A stretch of DNA of 64,000 nucleotides, from NCBI GenBank assembly GCA_014238905.1, contig JABAAE010000015.1, positions 124,001 through 188,000 on the forward strand, in the 5' to 3' direction. Below are positions 35,567 through 46,200 of this stretch, piece by piece. Under the pieces are notes generated by a model. The model was not told the DNA's origin and ran no database searches. It saw nothing but the letters and a program-made list of their open reading frames with translations. The first letter of the stretch is position 1; the number at the start of each line of letters is the position of its first letter. This DNA is from Planctomycetota bacterium (GTDB lineage Bacteria > Planctomycetota > Planctomycetia > Pirellulales > Pirellulaceae). Made by a program: the position numbers and the translations under genes.

Positions 35567-37549
35567 ATGCTGAAATTCTCTAAATTGGTTGCACTTTCGA
35601 TCCTGCTTTGTTCACAAGCGGGATTGGCTCAAGAACATCGAGTTACGAGCGAAGAGCTCGCTCATTTGCAAAACATGCTCAAAACACCAGATGCGTTCAA
35701 AGGCATTTCAGCTATAGAAGTTGCCAAATCAAAGTTGGAATTGAAGAATTCCATGCGGGAACTCGAACGTCAGCTCAATCTGGGAGAGACCTCCCAATCG
35801 CAAGCCTGGAAACAGTATCTGCATTGGGATCTTCTCACTGCGGAAATGCAAAATGAAAAACCGAGGCGTTCTGAGCTAATCAAAATCTATTATCGATTCC
35901 AACTGAATCATCCCGGCTTGGAATTAAGCGTCTTTACCGACGTCCGTAAAGCCTTATACCAGTTCATGAACCGAAGTTTTTTTTCAGAAACAAAAATTGC
36001 AAACCTGTATTATACCCGTCGATTGGCAACGGTGAAATCGGCTCTTGCAAAAATGGCAACGACTCCCGACGATACGACAATTGCACTACTGGGTGAAGCC
36101 ATTTTGGATCTCGAAAATGCAGGGCAATGCCTCGGTTTGGTGAATGAAATTCGTCGCGTTTTCTCCAAACCCAACCTGCAAATCGAAATCTCCGAAACTC
36201 TGGTCCAACGCATCGCCAGTAAACAGTCGCAGATGGATACCCGGCCAGTTAATGAGGTGATACTAGGCGTCATGCAATGCGGCACCGCTAACACAACCGC
36301 CAACATATCCGTTGCGTTTGTACCTAGCCAAAGCACAGGCAAATTTGCTGTAGCGGTCGATGGTGAAACCATAAGCGATCAAGTTGGGACCAAGGATATT
36401 GGTTTTCTTGGAGCGATTAAGATTTGTAGTCAGGGCCATACCTCGCTCCAGGCAAACACCACATTGGAATTCGATGGACAACAACTCAACTATACTGAGC
36501 TAAAGGGTGACGCCAAAACCAACACCGAGATTCTTGGCGTAGATACTCCGCCGTTTATTCGAGGAATGGTGTTGAAACAGGTCAAAAAGCAGACCCCCCG
36601 CGGTGAAAAGATTGCCGCCGAGCGAGCACGCGAGAAATTCCTTGGCAGCATTAACGAACAATTATCTACCGCCGTCGAAAATGTTAATGAGAACATGACT
36701 CAAAAAGTGGCGACGCCTGCCAAGCGTTTGAATTTTGAACCTCGATATTTCCAGGTGAACACCACGGAGGATTTACTGGCCGTTACCGGCTTGATTGGAT
36801 CATCCAAACAGTTAAGCGGAATTTCTGGCCCCAAGCCCGGAGGCGGCAACGACATTTCGATGCAAATCCACGAATCCGCCATCAACAACGCGCTTCAACA
36901 TCTGTTTGGTGGGCGCTCGATTTCCAACAGCGAATTACGGCAATTGATCGCCTCTTTCGGGGTCGCCGTTCCGGACCAAGGTAAAGACGAAAAAGAGGTC
37001 ACCATTACATTTCCGCGAGTAAGGCCAATCCTTGTTCAATTCAACCAAAACAACGTGGAAATCATTATCTCCGCCGATCGTCTTAAGCAAGGCACGACCG
37101 AAATCAAGGACAAATTAAAGATTTCTGCTACGTACCAGCTTGAAACCATGCCCACGTTAATCAAAGCAGCGCGGGCGGGAGAGATCAAACTCGATTTTGC
37201 CGGCACCTACACCAACGCCAAGGCAGCTTTGGAAGCCAACATCAAACCCAAATTGGCAGAGCTATTCCCTGAAAAGATGGACGACATTGACCTTAGCAGT
37301 TTGGAGTTGGCACCGGAATTGACTAACATCGGTTTGCCAAAAATCGCTAACTTCTCGTTAGAGAATGGTTGGATGGCAATTGGCTTTAACCTCTCTCATT
37401 CACAAAACAACGTGGATTCAAAAACCTCACCGACTGCGGTATCAGCCGTAAAGCCGGCATTGTTTAAACAATTGCCCACGGTGTCTTCAGTCAGGGGAAC
37501 TGTCGTTCATATTTCGGATTCTTCATTTCGAATCAGTGATGTTCGATAA
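35567..37549 (+). CDS. Secreted protein of unknown function
   Basis: The product is 660 residues from the ATG at 35567, which gives a good signal peptide (LVALSILLCSQAGLAQ). Upstream in-frame codons back to 35504 are hydrophilic and unlikely to be translated. The N-terminal part (about 20-250) is helical. The remainder alternates strands and short helices, with a run of about 35 residues rich in Lys/Arg/Ala after residue 340. No catalytic motif, membrane span or cysteine pattern was recognised. It belongs to the many planctomycete exported unknowns. It is separated by 42 bases from a PhzF-family gene, so cotranscription is possible. Confidence 0.8.
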   Translation: MLKFSKLVALSILLCSQAGLAQEHRVTSEELAHLQNMLKTPDAFKGISAIEVAKSKLELKNSMRELERQLNLGETSQSQAWKQYLHWDLLTAEMQNEKPRRSELIKIYYRFQLNHPGLELSVFTDVRKALYQFMNRSFFSETKIANLYYTRRLATVKSALAKMATTPDDTTIALLGEAILDLENAGQCLGLVNEIRRVFSKPNLQIEISETLVQRIASKQSQMDTRPVNEVILGVMQCGTANTTANISVAFVPSQSTGKFAVAVDGETISDQVGTKDIGFLGAIKICSQGHTSLQANTTLEFDGQQLNYTELKGDAKTNTEILGVDTPPFIRGMVLKQVKKQTPRGEKIAAERAREKFLGSINEQLSTAVENVNENMTQKVATPAKRLNFEPRYFQVNTTEDLLAVTGLIGSSKQLSGISGPKPGGGNDISMQIHESAINNALQHLFGGRSISNSELRQLIASFGVAVPDQGKDEKEVTITFPRVRPILVQFNQNNVEIIISADRLKQGTTEIKDKLKISATYQLETMPTLIKAARAGEIKLDFAGTYTNAKAALEANIKPKLAELFPEKMDDIDLSSLELAPELTNIGLPKIANFSLENGWMAIGFNLSHSQNNVDSKTSPTAVSAVKPALFKQLPTVSSVRGTVVHISDSSFRISDVR

Positions 37550-37591
37550 GGCTTCCTGAATCGCAATACCCCGATCAGTATTGGACTGCTA

Positions 37592-38383
37592 ATGGGCCTG
37601 CCGTTTTTTGTGATTGATTCTTTTACAAACGAGGCATTTCATGGTAACCCTGCAGCCGTTTGTCTACTGGATGGGAAACAACAGGTCGACTCGCGATGGA
37701 TGCAGCTGGTAGCGGCAGAAATCAACCTGTCCGAAACGGCGTTTTTGGATTTAAAGACGCGACAATTGAGGTGGTTCACTCCGATAGTCGAAGTCGACCT
37801 TTGTGGCCACGCCACGTTGGCAACGGTGAAAGCGATGCAGGAAGCCAGTCTCGCCGAGAAAGGTGAAGTCCTCTCGTTTAAAACTCGTTCTGGCGAGCTC
37901 ACCGCCCAACTACTTGATGATCATCAAATACAGCTCGATTTCCCAGCAACACCTTGCCTGGGAATTGACCCCGCCGAAATTCCTCAAAACTGCATACCTT
38001 CCGATTCGGTTTTTGTTACAAAAAGCACTTTTGACCTGATGTTCGAACTGCCTACAGAAGAAGCGGTACGAGATTTTCAGCCAATTTTTGATCAACTTCG
38101 AGATTTGCCCTTTCGAGGGGTCATCATCACAGCGATCTCAAAATCGCAGGATTATGATTTTGTCTCCCGTTTTTTTGGGCCCTCCGTCGGCGTCAACGAA
38201 GATCCAGTTACGGGCTCTGCCCATTGCATGCTCGGCCCTTACTGGAGCACAAAATTAGGCAAGAAAAAAATGCATGCCGCACAGCTGTCAAATCGAGGTG
38301 GTGAAGTTGGTGTCGAAATATCGAAAGACCGGGTGATCTTAACGGGCGAGGCTGTCACCGTCATTCAAGGGCAGGTCCTATGA
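37592..38383 (+). CDS. PhzF-family isomerase/epimerase
   Basis: The 263-residue product has the PhzF N-terminal block (FFVIDSFTNEAFHGNPAAVC), the catalytic-Glu block LSETAFL, DLCGHATLAT and the C-terminal NEDPVTGSAHCMLGPYW motif, so both halves of the diaminopimelate-epimerase-like fold are present. Length is typical (about 260-300). PhzF proteins isomerise small acids, but outside phenazine clusters the substrate is unknown. No phenazine genes are here. Confidence 0.92.
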   Translation: MGLPFFVIDSFTNEAFHGNPAAVCLLDGKQQVDSRWMQLVAAEINLSETAFLDLKTRQLRWFTPIVEVDLCGHATLATVKAMQEASLAEKGEVLSFKTRSGELTAQLLDDHQIQLDFPATPCLGIDPAEIPQNCIPSDSVFVTKSTFDLMFELPTEEAVRDFQPIFDQLRDLPFRGVIITAISKSQDYDFVSRFFGPSVGVNEDPVTGSAHCMLGPYWSTKLGKKKMHAAQLSNRGGEVGVEISKDRVILTGEAVTVIQGQVL

Positions 38384-38478
38384 ATAGCAACTGCATGTCC
38401 GGGTATTCGATGGAGTTATTAAATATTGCGGTCCGTTTCAACCAGGCAAACGATCCAATAAGGAGGTAAAAAAAAGTC

Positions 38479-39027
38479 ATGCCGATCCTTGGTAAAGAAA
38501 ATGACATTCATCCCGAAGATCTATTTGATCGATCGGAAGAATATGAATCAGCCTGGTTGTTCTATATCCTTAGTCGACGGGAAAAAGAGTTCATGCGGCA
38601 GCTCTACGCATTGAAAATTGCTTTTTTCGGCCCTACTATTGAAAAAAAATACCGTTCTCCCAATGGCAGGTTTCGAACTTCTTATGTTCCTCTTTTCTCA
38701 AATTACGTTTTTGTATTTGGAAATGAAGACCAACGCTATTCGACCATGACTACAAATTGTGTTTCCAGGTATACAGAGATCCAAGACCGACCTCGACTTT
38801 TCAAAGACCTGTGTCAGGTTCATCAGGTTCTTTCATCCGGGGTTGCGATTACTCAAGAACAAAAGCTGTCCACCGGCGATCCTGTTGTGGTCAAAAACGG
38901 TCCTTTTAAGGGATTTGAAGGACACGTCGTTCGGCGTGAAAATCAAACTCGGCTACTGGTTTACGTGAAATTTATCGAACAGGGCGTTTCCATGGAAATT
39001 GACGAAAGTCAATTGCAGGGAATTTAG
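38479..39027 (+). CDS. NusG/RfaH-like transcription elongation factor (NGN + KOW)
   Basis: The 182-residue product begins with an acidic extension and then an NGN domain (about 24-125, starting AWLFYILSRREKEFMRQLYA, with PLFSNYVFVFGN). A KOW module follows (about 128-180, TGDPVVVKNGPFKGFEGHVV). It has the layout of specialised NusG paralogs (RfaH, UpxY, LoaP) which bind RNA polymerase and reduce pausing in selected operons. There is a strong AGGAGGT site before the ATG. The region around it holds no polysaccharide or natural-product operon, so its target is not evident. Housekeeping NusG normally sits next to rplK/secE, which are absent here. Confidence 0.9.
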   Translation: MPILGKENDIHPEDLFDRSEEYESAWLFYILSRREKEFMRQLYALKIAFFGPTIEKKYRSPNGRFRTSYVPLFSNYVFVFGNEDQRYSTMTTNCVSRYTEIQDRPRLFKDLCQVHQVLSSGVAITQEQKLSTGDPVVVKNGPFKGFEGHVVRRENQTRLLVYVKFIEQGVSMEIDESQLQGI

Positions 39028-39108
39028 GTCCAGCTTTCGCCTCAAATCACCATTGCAGCAGGCATCTCTTTTCTGGCAGCAGCCAAACCGTCAAGCTAAC
39101 AGGTCTGC

Positions 39109-40077
39109 TTAGACTTCGGGAGTGACAAGCTCGTCATTGTTTTTAGCCCAATAGTCTGCAATCAGTGTGTCGAAAACAAGCTGGCAAATATGAAATAGAA
39201 GCATCGGCAGTATAGAACGATTCAATTCAACTGCGGTGTTCAATCCAACCATCAACGTCTTTTGACTGCCCGCAATACCAATCGCAATTCGATCACGTCG
39301 ACAAAACCCAAACCAGCCTGCCGACCAATACCCAAATAGCAGCGTTAGAAGATGGAGAACGTTAACCGCCACAAACATCAAGCCAATATCAAGCCATGTA
39401 AAGTCCAGGTTTCCAGCTGTAAATCTGTTTCCCATCTTTACCGCCCCAATCGCGACCATCACCAGAATTCCGATTTGCGCCGTTGTGCTGAGGGATAGCT
39501 TGTAACGAGTTGCTTGATTTCCAATCTCACCGAATTGTCGCGCGATCTGGGCCAAGACCATCGGCAAGACAACCAACAAGGCCAAATCTCGAATTAGCTC
39601 AGTCGTTTCAAATCCTGTTATCCCCCCCCCAACCGTCATCCAGATCCACCATGGCGTAAGCAGGAAACAAAAACCATTGGTAATCAGGGTCACCAAGATA
39701 GCAATGCTATCATTTCCGCCCGCCCGCCTGGTCCAAACGGCGGCCGATGCCAATGTGCAGGGCACGACGGTGGCGATGATTAAGCCGTCTCCCAGAAACT
39801 CGGTGAAAAAGAAATCAGAGCAAATCCAAGCTAACGCCGGCAGCATGAGGAAATTGATCGAGGAAGCATAAATAGCACCCCAGGGTGACTTCAAAGCTCT
39901 TCCCAGCTCTGATGTGGCCACCGGTAGAGCCATGACAAACAAAACAACGAAGAGGAGAGATTGACGCAGCAGCGTCGATTCAGCGATCGGCTGCAAGGTT
40001 TCGGGCATTAAGAATCCCAGCAGTAATACGCCGACCAGGCTAATAAGAAACCATTGTTTCTGGAGGTGTTCTTTCAC
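39109..40077 (-). CDS. SBF/bile-acid:sodium symporter-family membrane transporter
   Basis: The 322-residue product has about nine or ten hydrophobic spans. It shows the SBF-type features: a Pro-rich early loop (LPVATSELGRALKSPWGAI), the conserved VPCTLASAAVWTRRAGGN block in the first half and QKTLMVGLNTAV in the second. These resemble the crossover motifs of the bile-acid sodium symporter (BASS/SBF-like) family. The real substrate in such bacteria is generally a small organic acid or is unknown. It is flanked by a convergent nusG-like gene and a long divergent spacer. Confidence 0.85.
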   Translation of the reverse strand: MKEHLQKQWFLISLVGVLLLGFLMPETLQPIAESTLLRQSLLFVVLFVMALPVATSELGRALKSPWGAIYASSINFLMLPALAWICSDFFFTEFLGDGLIIATVVPCTLASAAVWTRRAGGNDSIAILVTLITNGFCFLLTPWWIWMTVGGGITGFETTELIRDLALLVVLPMVLAQIARQFGEIGNQATRYKLSLSTTAQIGILVMVAIGAVKMGNRFTAGNLDFTWLDIGLMFVAVNVLHLLTLLFGYWSAGWFGFCRRDRIAIGIAGSQKTLMVGLNTAVELNRSILPMLLFHICQLVFDTLIADYWAKNNDELVTPEV

Positions 40078-40585
40078 AATCCAATTTCAAAAACAGGTAG
40101 CTTGTTCTAAATTTCAGCAGGTTTCGCACCATCCATCGCCAGTTCAAATGGTTCAGCAGGCCATGCTGGCATTGTAGGATTCTTGGATTTTCTGCCGCAA
40201 GATGACCCGTTCGCTAATGTAACGGGAAAATCAATCAAAAAGAATGCCGCTCAGACGCGTGAGGATAGCCAATCAGCCTTTCTTTTGCAGGATGAGATCA
40301 GTAGACTTCGCCAATTGGCACCATCAATGGTCACCAATCGGTTTGTGATAGCAGCCTTCGTTGAAAACCAACGAGCTCTCATCGATGGTGGTCTACTGGT
40401 CAACTTCTGGAGGATGTGATGGAGCTTGGAAAGCTAGAAAACCGTCTACCTTAAGAGAACCATGATTTGGGCCCAAGGGAAGAGTGTTTTCGCCAATAAT
40501 CAGGGCTGCCAGCAGCCTAAAGATTCGCCTGAATCTCGTCATTTGCATTAACCGGTCCTTTTGCGATCAAATCCGGAATACACCC
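40078..40585. other. Divergent spacer between the SBF transporter and chorismate synthase
   Basis: This region of about 508 bases contains one 78-codon frame (40183-40419, TTG start with AGGA close by). I do not consider it supported, because its composition is ordinary and no domain is visible. No terminator or repeat stood out. The promoters of both neighbours must lie here. Confidence 0.4.
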
Positions 40586-41728
40586 ATGCTTAGATATTGG
40601 ACATCAGGTGAATCCCACGGAAAAACCATGTTAGCCATGGTCGACGGGTTTCCCGCTGGTGTAAAAGTCAACGACGACCAGATCAACTTCGATTTGAAAC
40701 TTCGGCAAGGGGGGTATGGTCGCGGAAAACGGCAGCAATTGGAAACAGATCAAGTAGAATTCCTTTCCGGCACCTGGCAGGGGACAACACTGGGAAGCCC
40801 GATTGCCATGCAGGTGATTAACCGAGATTACAAGCTGGAACGTCTCAAGGAACTGGAACGTCCCCGACCTGGGCACGGCGATTTGACTGGAGCGGTTAAG
40901 TATCTCGGTTCAATCCGCGGCGTTCTCGAAAGGGCCAGTGCAAGAGAGTCCTGCGTTCGCGTGGCGGCTGGCTCATTAGCAAAACAAATGTTAAGTCATT
41001 TTGGAATTCGCGTAATTGGTTACGTTGTGCAACTGGGTGGAATAGACCTGCCGCTGGAATCAGCTAACGATTTTGACTCGATGTTGGACCAACGTACTCA
41101 AAGTGCTATCTATTCGCTTTGTCCCTCAAAAGATCCTGAAGTCATCAGTCTAATTGATCAAACTGCGGAGGACGGCGATACGCTTGGCGGAATCGTGGAA
41201 ACCAAAGTGACAGGATTACCGTTTGGGCTCGGAACGCATGCCCAGTGGGACAAAAAACTCGATGGCAAGCTGGCCCAAGCAGTGATGGCAGTGCAAGCCA
41301 TCAAGGGTGTGGAAATTGGACTGGGATTCCAGTCAGCGGCTCTGCCTGGCTCCAAAGTCCATGATCCTATTCAATATGACGCAACGGCGACACAAGAACC
41401 TAATCTCGGTTTTATCCGCCCCAGCAACAATGCCGGCGGTCTGGAAGCCGGCATGACCAATGGCCAACCCCTGGTCGTTCGAGCTGCCAAAAAACCAATT
41501 GCGACGTTAAGAAAGCCCTTGGAGTCGATCAATCTTGCCACCAAGGAAAAGCATACTGCAAACTACGAACGCAGTGATGTTTGCGCGGTCAGCGCCTGCT
41601 CAATCATCATTGAAAACGTCATCGCCTTTGAGATCGCAGCTGCATTTGTTGAAAAATTTGGCGGAGACAGTGTACTCGAAATGAAAAAAAGATTTGAGCT
41701 TTTTAACGAAATGGCTCGCAAGAGGTAA
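40586..41728 (+). CDS. aroC: Chorismate synthase
   Basis: The product is 380 residues from the ATG at 40586. The start is set by the family's N-terminus (RYWTSGESHGKTM), and the 34-codon upstream extension is rejected. The FMN- and EPSP-binding motifs are present: GGYGRGKRQQLE, GHGDLTGAVKY and RASARESCVRVAAGSLAK, the last being the family signature. The enzyme converts 5-enolpyruvylshikimate-3-phosphate to chorismate in the cytoplasm, the last common step to aromatic amino acids and quinones. The gene stands alone here. Confidence 0.96.
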   Translation: MLRYWTSGESHGKTMLAMVDGFPAGVKVNDDQINFDLKLRQGGYGRGKRQQLETDQVEFLSGTWQGTTLGSPIAMQVINRDYKLERLKELERPRPGHGDLTGAVKYLGSIRGVLERASARESCVRVAAGSLAKQMLSHFGIRVIGYVVQLGGIDLPLESANDFDSMLDQRTQSAIYSLCPSKDPEVISLIDQTAEDGDTLGGIVETKVTGLPFGLGTHAQWDKKLDGKLAQAVMAVQAIKGVEIGLGFQSAALPGSKVHDPIQYDATATQEPNLGFIRPSNNAGGLEAGMTNGQPLVVRAAKKPIATLRKPLESINLATKEKHTANYERSDVCAVSACSIIIENVIAFEIAAAFVEKFGGDSVLEMKKRFELFNEMARKR

Positions 41729-41871
41729 GAACACTACGAGCTCCAGCATGATCATGTTCGAATCATCGCGTCCGGTTGTTGCTCAACGGCGACTCAAGAT
41801 CAGGAACGAGATTCACAACGTTCATGTCGTAGTCAATTCAACAAACGGCCGCTCAAGCAAGGAATCGGTTG

Positions 41872-43287
41872 ATGACGGATTATGGTAAACGAAACACCTG
41901 CCGAATATTGTTTTTTTCGTTATGCGTAGCCCCAACGATTTTCAACGTAACAACTTCGTTGAAAACCACTTTTTCAGCAGCATCATTGGATACGATTTCC
42001 GGCGGTGGAATCCTTGAAACGCATAGTCAAAAAGGGGAAACAAACCGCCTGAACCGGACCGAACAGGATCCAAAGCAAGAATCTGATGATCGACAACCGC
42101 GACAGGATCCAATGCTTGTCTCTTTGTTAAAGGCTTGGGGAATCTCCAAGAAAAAAACGGAAATCGAACATGAATTCCGGATCCACCTGGATAAGTTTTC
42201 ACTGCCGACGGATCACCCTCTTACAAAATATATTAGTGGGGCATTTCAAATCCGACAAACGGAGCAGAGCTACACCTTCACTTTTGAACAGGTGCAATTG
42301 GATTTAGAGGATCTCAACAGAGGCTGGGAAAATCTTCGGCAGGCAATTCATTTATCGCTTGAAGACTCACCTCCTTGTCAAGTTGTGATTAAGCAACTGT
42401 TGCTTCGGATTCCAGTAACAGCAGGTCAATCTTCCGGATCTCTGGTTTTTTCCAACGTTCAATTTAGTTCCAAGAATGGGCCCGAACCCGTCACCATCGA
42501 GGGTGAAATCCAAGAGGGAATTGGCCAAGACCGATTAGCCCATCCCATCCAATTAACGGTCTCAACCAACCAGAATCAACTAACAACGACTCTCATCGGC
42601 AACTTCCTCCCCATACAGCTATTTGGATTAGGGCTTGTCCAATGGACTGGGGAAAATGCCATCTTTCGGGGTCAAGTTCACCTATCAAGTTCCTTGGCAA
42701 TGTTCGACAACAGTCACGATGCAAGTCACCCCAACGATAACTCCATGTCATTTAATGGAGAATTCACCGAAGTCACCTGTCAGTCGCTTTTTGTGGAGGA
42801 GAAGGAAAAGGGATTCCATCCTCCAATGACCGGCATCTGCAAATTTCAAACGGTCGAAAACAGATTCGAGAATGGAAATCTGAAGTATCTAAAGGGTACC
42901 ATTACCAGCATGGGACAGGGAATTGTTCGCCAATCGATCACAGAGAAATTCCCCGGACAGGTCAACTGGATACCACAGTTTAATTCCATCGAATATCAAA
43001 GTTTTTCGGCACAGGTTGATTACCGAGATGGCCGCCTCCTCGTTGCGGCCAATGACGAATTCCAAGGGCAGCTGATTTGGGGCGTTCAGCTCCCCATTTT
43101 GATCATCACTTCTTGGACCGATTTTTGGGCGGCTTCTTATCAACCACTCTCTTTTCAGAAGACAGTTTCTGCTGATTCTCAGCCCTATAACTACTCCATT
43201 TTCCAACGGGAACTAGAGTGGCCAAAACAACGACCACCAAGTGCCCAAGAGCAACGTATCCGAGAATGGCAAGCACTCCTTCAGTAA
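41872..43287 (+). CDS. Exported protein of unknown function with AsmA-like beta-rich character
   Basis: The product is 471 residues from the ATG at 41872, one codon after a TTG. An N-terminal hydrophobic segment (about 11-30) suggests export. Much of the rest is beta-strand-rich with alternating polar and non-polar residues, as in AsmA/DUF748-like membrane-derived proteins, but no clear domain was recognised. The gene ends at 43287, so its last 60 codons overlap the 3' end of the convergent ccs gene (43106-47542). Both reading frames are open through the overlap. The C-terminus (PKQRPPSAQEQRIREWQALLQ) looks plausible but could be less constrained. Confidence 0.7.
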   Translation: MTDYGKRNTCRILFFSLCVAPTIFNVTTSLKTTFSAASLDTISGGGILETHSQKGETNRLNRTEQDPKQESDDRQPRQDPMLVSLLKAWGISKKKTEIEHEFRIHLDKFSLPTDHPLTKYISGAFQIRQTEQSYTFTFEQVQLDLEDLNRGWENLRQAIHLSLEDSPPCQVVIKQLLLRIPVTAGQSSGSLVFSNVQFSSKNGPEPVTIEGEIQEGIGQDRLAHPIQLTVSTNQNQLTTTLIGNFLPIQLFGLGLVQWTGENAIFRGQVHLSSSLAMFDNSHDASHPNDNSMSFNGEFTEVTCQSLFVEEKEKGFHPPMTGICKFQTVENRFENGNLKYLKGTITSMGQGIVRQSITEKFPGQVNWIPQFNSIEYQSFSAQVDYRDGRLLVAANDEFQGQLIWGVQLPILIITSWTDFWAASYQPLSFQKTVSADSQPYNYSIFQRELEWPKQRPPSAQEQRIREWQALLQ

Positions 43288-46200
43288 AGCCATAACTGTG
43301 GAGTCCAACCCCTAACTCGTTGACCCCGAACCAGGACCAACAGGTAACGACGTTCCCCAACATGGCCAAAACAGCCAGACCGCGTTCGCGAACCAACCCT
43401 CCCCAGCGGGAATGAAGAATGAGAGCGTTCCACAAGACAATTAATAACGCCCCATTTTCCTTGGGGTCCCATCCCCAAAACCGGCCCCACGAATCGTCCG
43501 CCCAAAGCCCACCAAGTACCGTTCCAAAGAAACTCAATAACAGAGCAAAGCAAACAATACCATAAATGATCCAGGACACTCCTTGACGTATCTCCTTGTC
43601 AAAAATCGGTGTAAATGCAGTTCCTATTAAGAAGAAAAGCCCCAGCACACCTGCCACAAAGGTGGCCACATAACCAGACGTTACACAAACCACGTGAGTC
43701 GCCAGCCAGAACTGAGTATCAAGGACAGCTTCCAGCTTTCCAAAAGTATCCGAACGCAGTGCCAAGTTAAAAGAGACCATAATCACGATGAATCCCATCA
43801 AGGCACCCAGCAGAGCACCGAATCCAATTTTTGTGGCTTTGGGCGCTGCGTAACGAATGATCAAATCAATTACAAATCCGCACATCACACTACCCCAGCT
43901 GATAAACACAGCCGATGCGTAAAGATTGGTTATCGGCGCCTTTCCGGTAATCATGACCCTCTCAACGATACCCGCGGTGTGCAATAAACTTCCCAATGCC
44001 AGAATACCCACTGCTGATCGTTGAATTCCAACACCGATATCGTCGCAGGAAACCGCATACAACACCCAGGAGGTGACGATAAACAGGGCAGCCACGCCAT
44101 AGAAAATCAAGGCTTGGAAGAGTGGTGCTGAATAATGATAAAAATGTTCCAGAACCAACTTTGCGGAATCAAAGTCAGCCAATTTTTGTTCATCAAACAA
44201 CTGAAGGTAATCGGTTAAAACCGTGTCGAATTCTTCCTGTTTTCCTGTCTTGTAGGCCAATAGTAGCTTCCCCAGTTCATTGGAGATTGCTGCAGGTTCG
44301 CCGATTGAATTCCCCAATATCGCGGTCAGTTGAACTGTATACTCTTTTCGTAGTCCTAATAGTTCATCCGATTTCTGATTGGTATAGGATTCTTTAATTG
44401 CCTCCTTACATGCGTCTCTGATCGATGGGGGAACTCCGTCCTTCCTCGATTCCTTGATCTTGGCCTCGATAACGTCAGCATTTTCTTCAAAAATCTGGCT
44501 GGAACGGTTCTTGACTTCATTCAAAAAACCATCTGGATTCTCCCGGAGCTTGATAAACCTCGGGTCTAAATTGATAAGCTTCGCAACCAGTTCCTCTATC
44601 GACCCGATACCGTTGCGTTGGCAATATTTAAGTAGCACCTGCCTGACGGTCGATACCGTAAGAACCTCCATCCCGGGCATTTTTTCCCAATCGAGTTCAT
44701 CACTGGGGGAATCGGGCTGCATTCGCTGATCGTCGATCAGTCTCCAGCGGGTCTGATTGTCTGATTGCAGAACAATGCTTCCCAGGGCTACCTGCCCCTT
44801 GGATGAATCGCCGCCAAGAGCAAGCGACAAGCGATCGGTTTTTGACTCGACGACGACATCCCAGGAATACGCAGTAGGGGCGAACAAGGAACTATCTGCC
44901 TGCCCGGCAACCAGCGAACCTTTTCCACTTCGAACAAAACCGTAAATATAGGACAGGTAATTGATCGCCTCCATTCGATCCTGAGAGAGCGACCGTTCGA
45001 CAATCGAATCGATTAAATCGATGATGTTACCACCGGTGTTCAGCGGCAGCAGTCGACTTCTGTAAATGATCTTTCCTCCGACCACCCGCTTGAGGGCATC
45101 GTCAGAATCTGCATCCAAAAACAAAGAGGCATTTCTGAATCGTTCATATTCCTTAATTTTGCTGTAAAGTGAAATGCTCTTTCGTTGTTGAAACGAAAGT
45201 TTATCCAATTTCCCACCATTCGCCCGACGTTGTTCCATCGCGGTCTCGGCATACTCATTGAATTCCGCTATCTCGCGTGAGACCTCGTTGTAAGTATAGG
45301 TATAACCCTTGCGTTTGGTTTCCAAACCCAACTTCCTGATAACGAATGGGTCATAGATTCGGAAAATACGATACTCCTCATCCGCCATTGCCGGAGCGGT
45401 CAAGACATCCAACAACCACTCGGTTGCATAGATCCTTTTTTTCTCCCCTTTCAGTTCCTTCTCAACCTGCTTGGCTGTGAGAGAAACCGATTCGTAATCC
45501 GAATAATTTCGCAGAAACACTCTGGCAAAAGAATCCAGAGGCTGATAACGACCTCCCGCAGAAACAGGGATCAAACCGGCTCTTTTAATGTCAAATTCGC
45601 CATCTTTTGCTGATCCACTAAATGTTAAACGGTACGCAGTCGCAGCCCCCAACAGCACAACAACCAAGGGCAGGATCCACACAATCGACGCTCGTTTTTG
45701 TGGCAGTGAAATCTTCAGAGCCTCGATCGAGCCTCCGTCGCCCGCAAGATCCTCTTTTTCGATTTTTCTTGGAGGCAACTGCTCGGCAGCGGCCGAACGT
45801 TTTGCCGCTCGTTTCTGAATTCGATCAGAAAATTTCAGAAGGCCGGCAGCAAACTGTGCCAACATCCCGATGACGACATACATGCAGCCAATGTAGGGAA
45901 TCATCCAACCTTGGTTGGTAACGACCTGCAGGGTAGTGACCTCGGTCATCTTTCCGGTGGCGGTCCTCTGCTTAACGTAACCGGCTTGATAGAAAGTCTC
46001 ACCCTTATATCGCAAAGGATTATTCATGCTAATCGAGGCGGTCTGCTGCTCGCCTGTCGACTTGTCCAAGATGATAAAATCCGATCCAAATGTTTTGTGC
46101 TTTGTAGAGCCATGGTAACTGTCTTCCTTGGCATCAATGAGCGTTAACTTGTAGGGTTTGAGGACCCGACGGAACCGTAAAGCCAATTCAAAGACCTTGG

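Noticed and set aside
40183..40419. Plus-strand 78-codon frame between the SBF transporter and aroC
   Set aside because: TTG start with an overly short spacing to AGGA, and no recognisable domain. Possible but unsupported.
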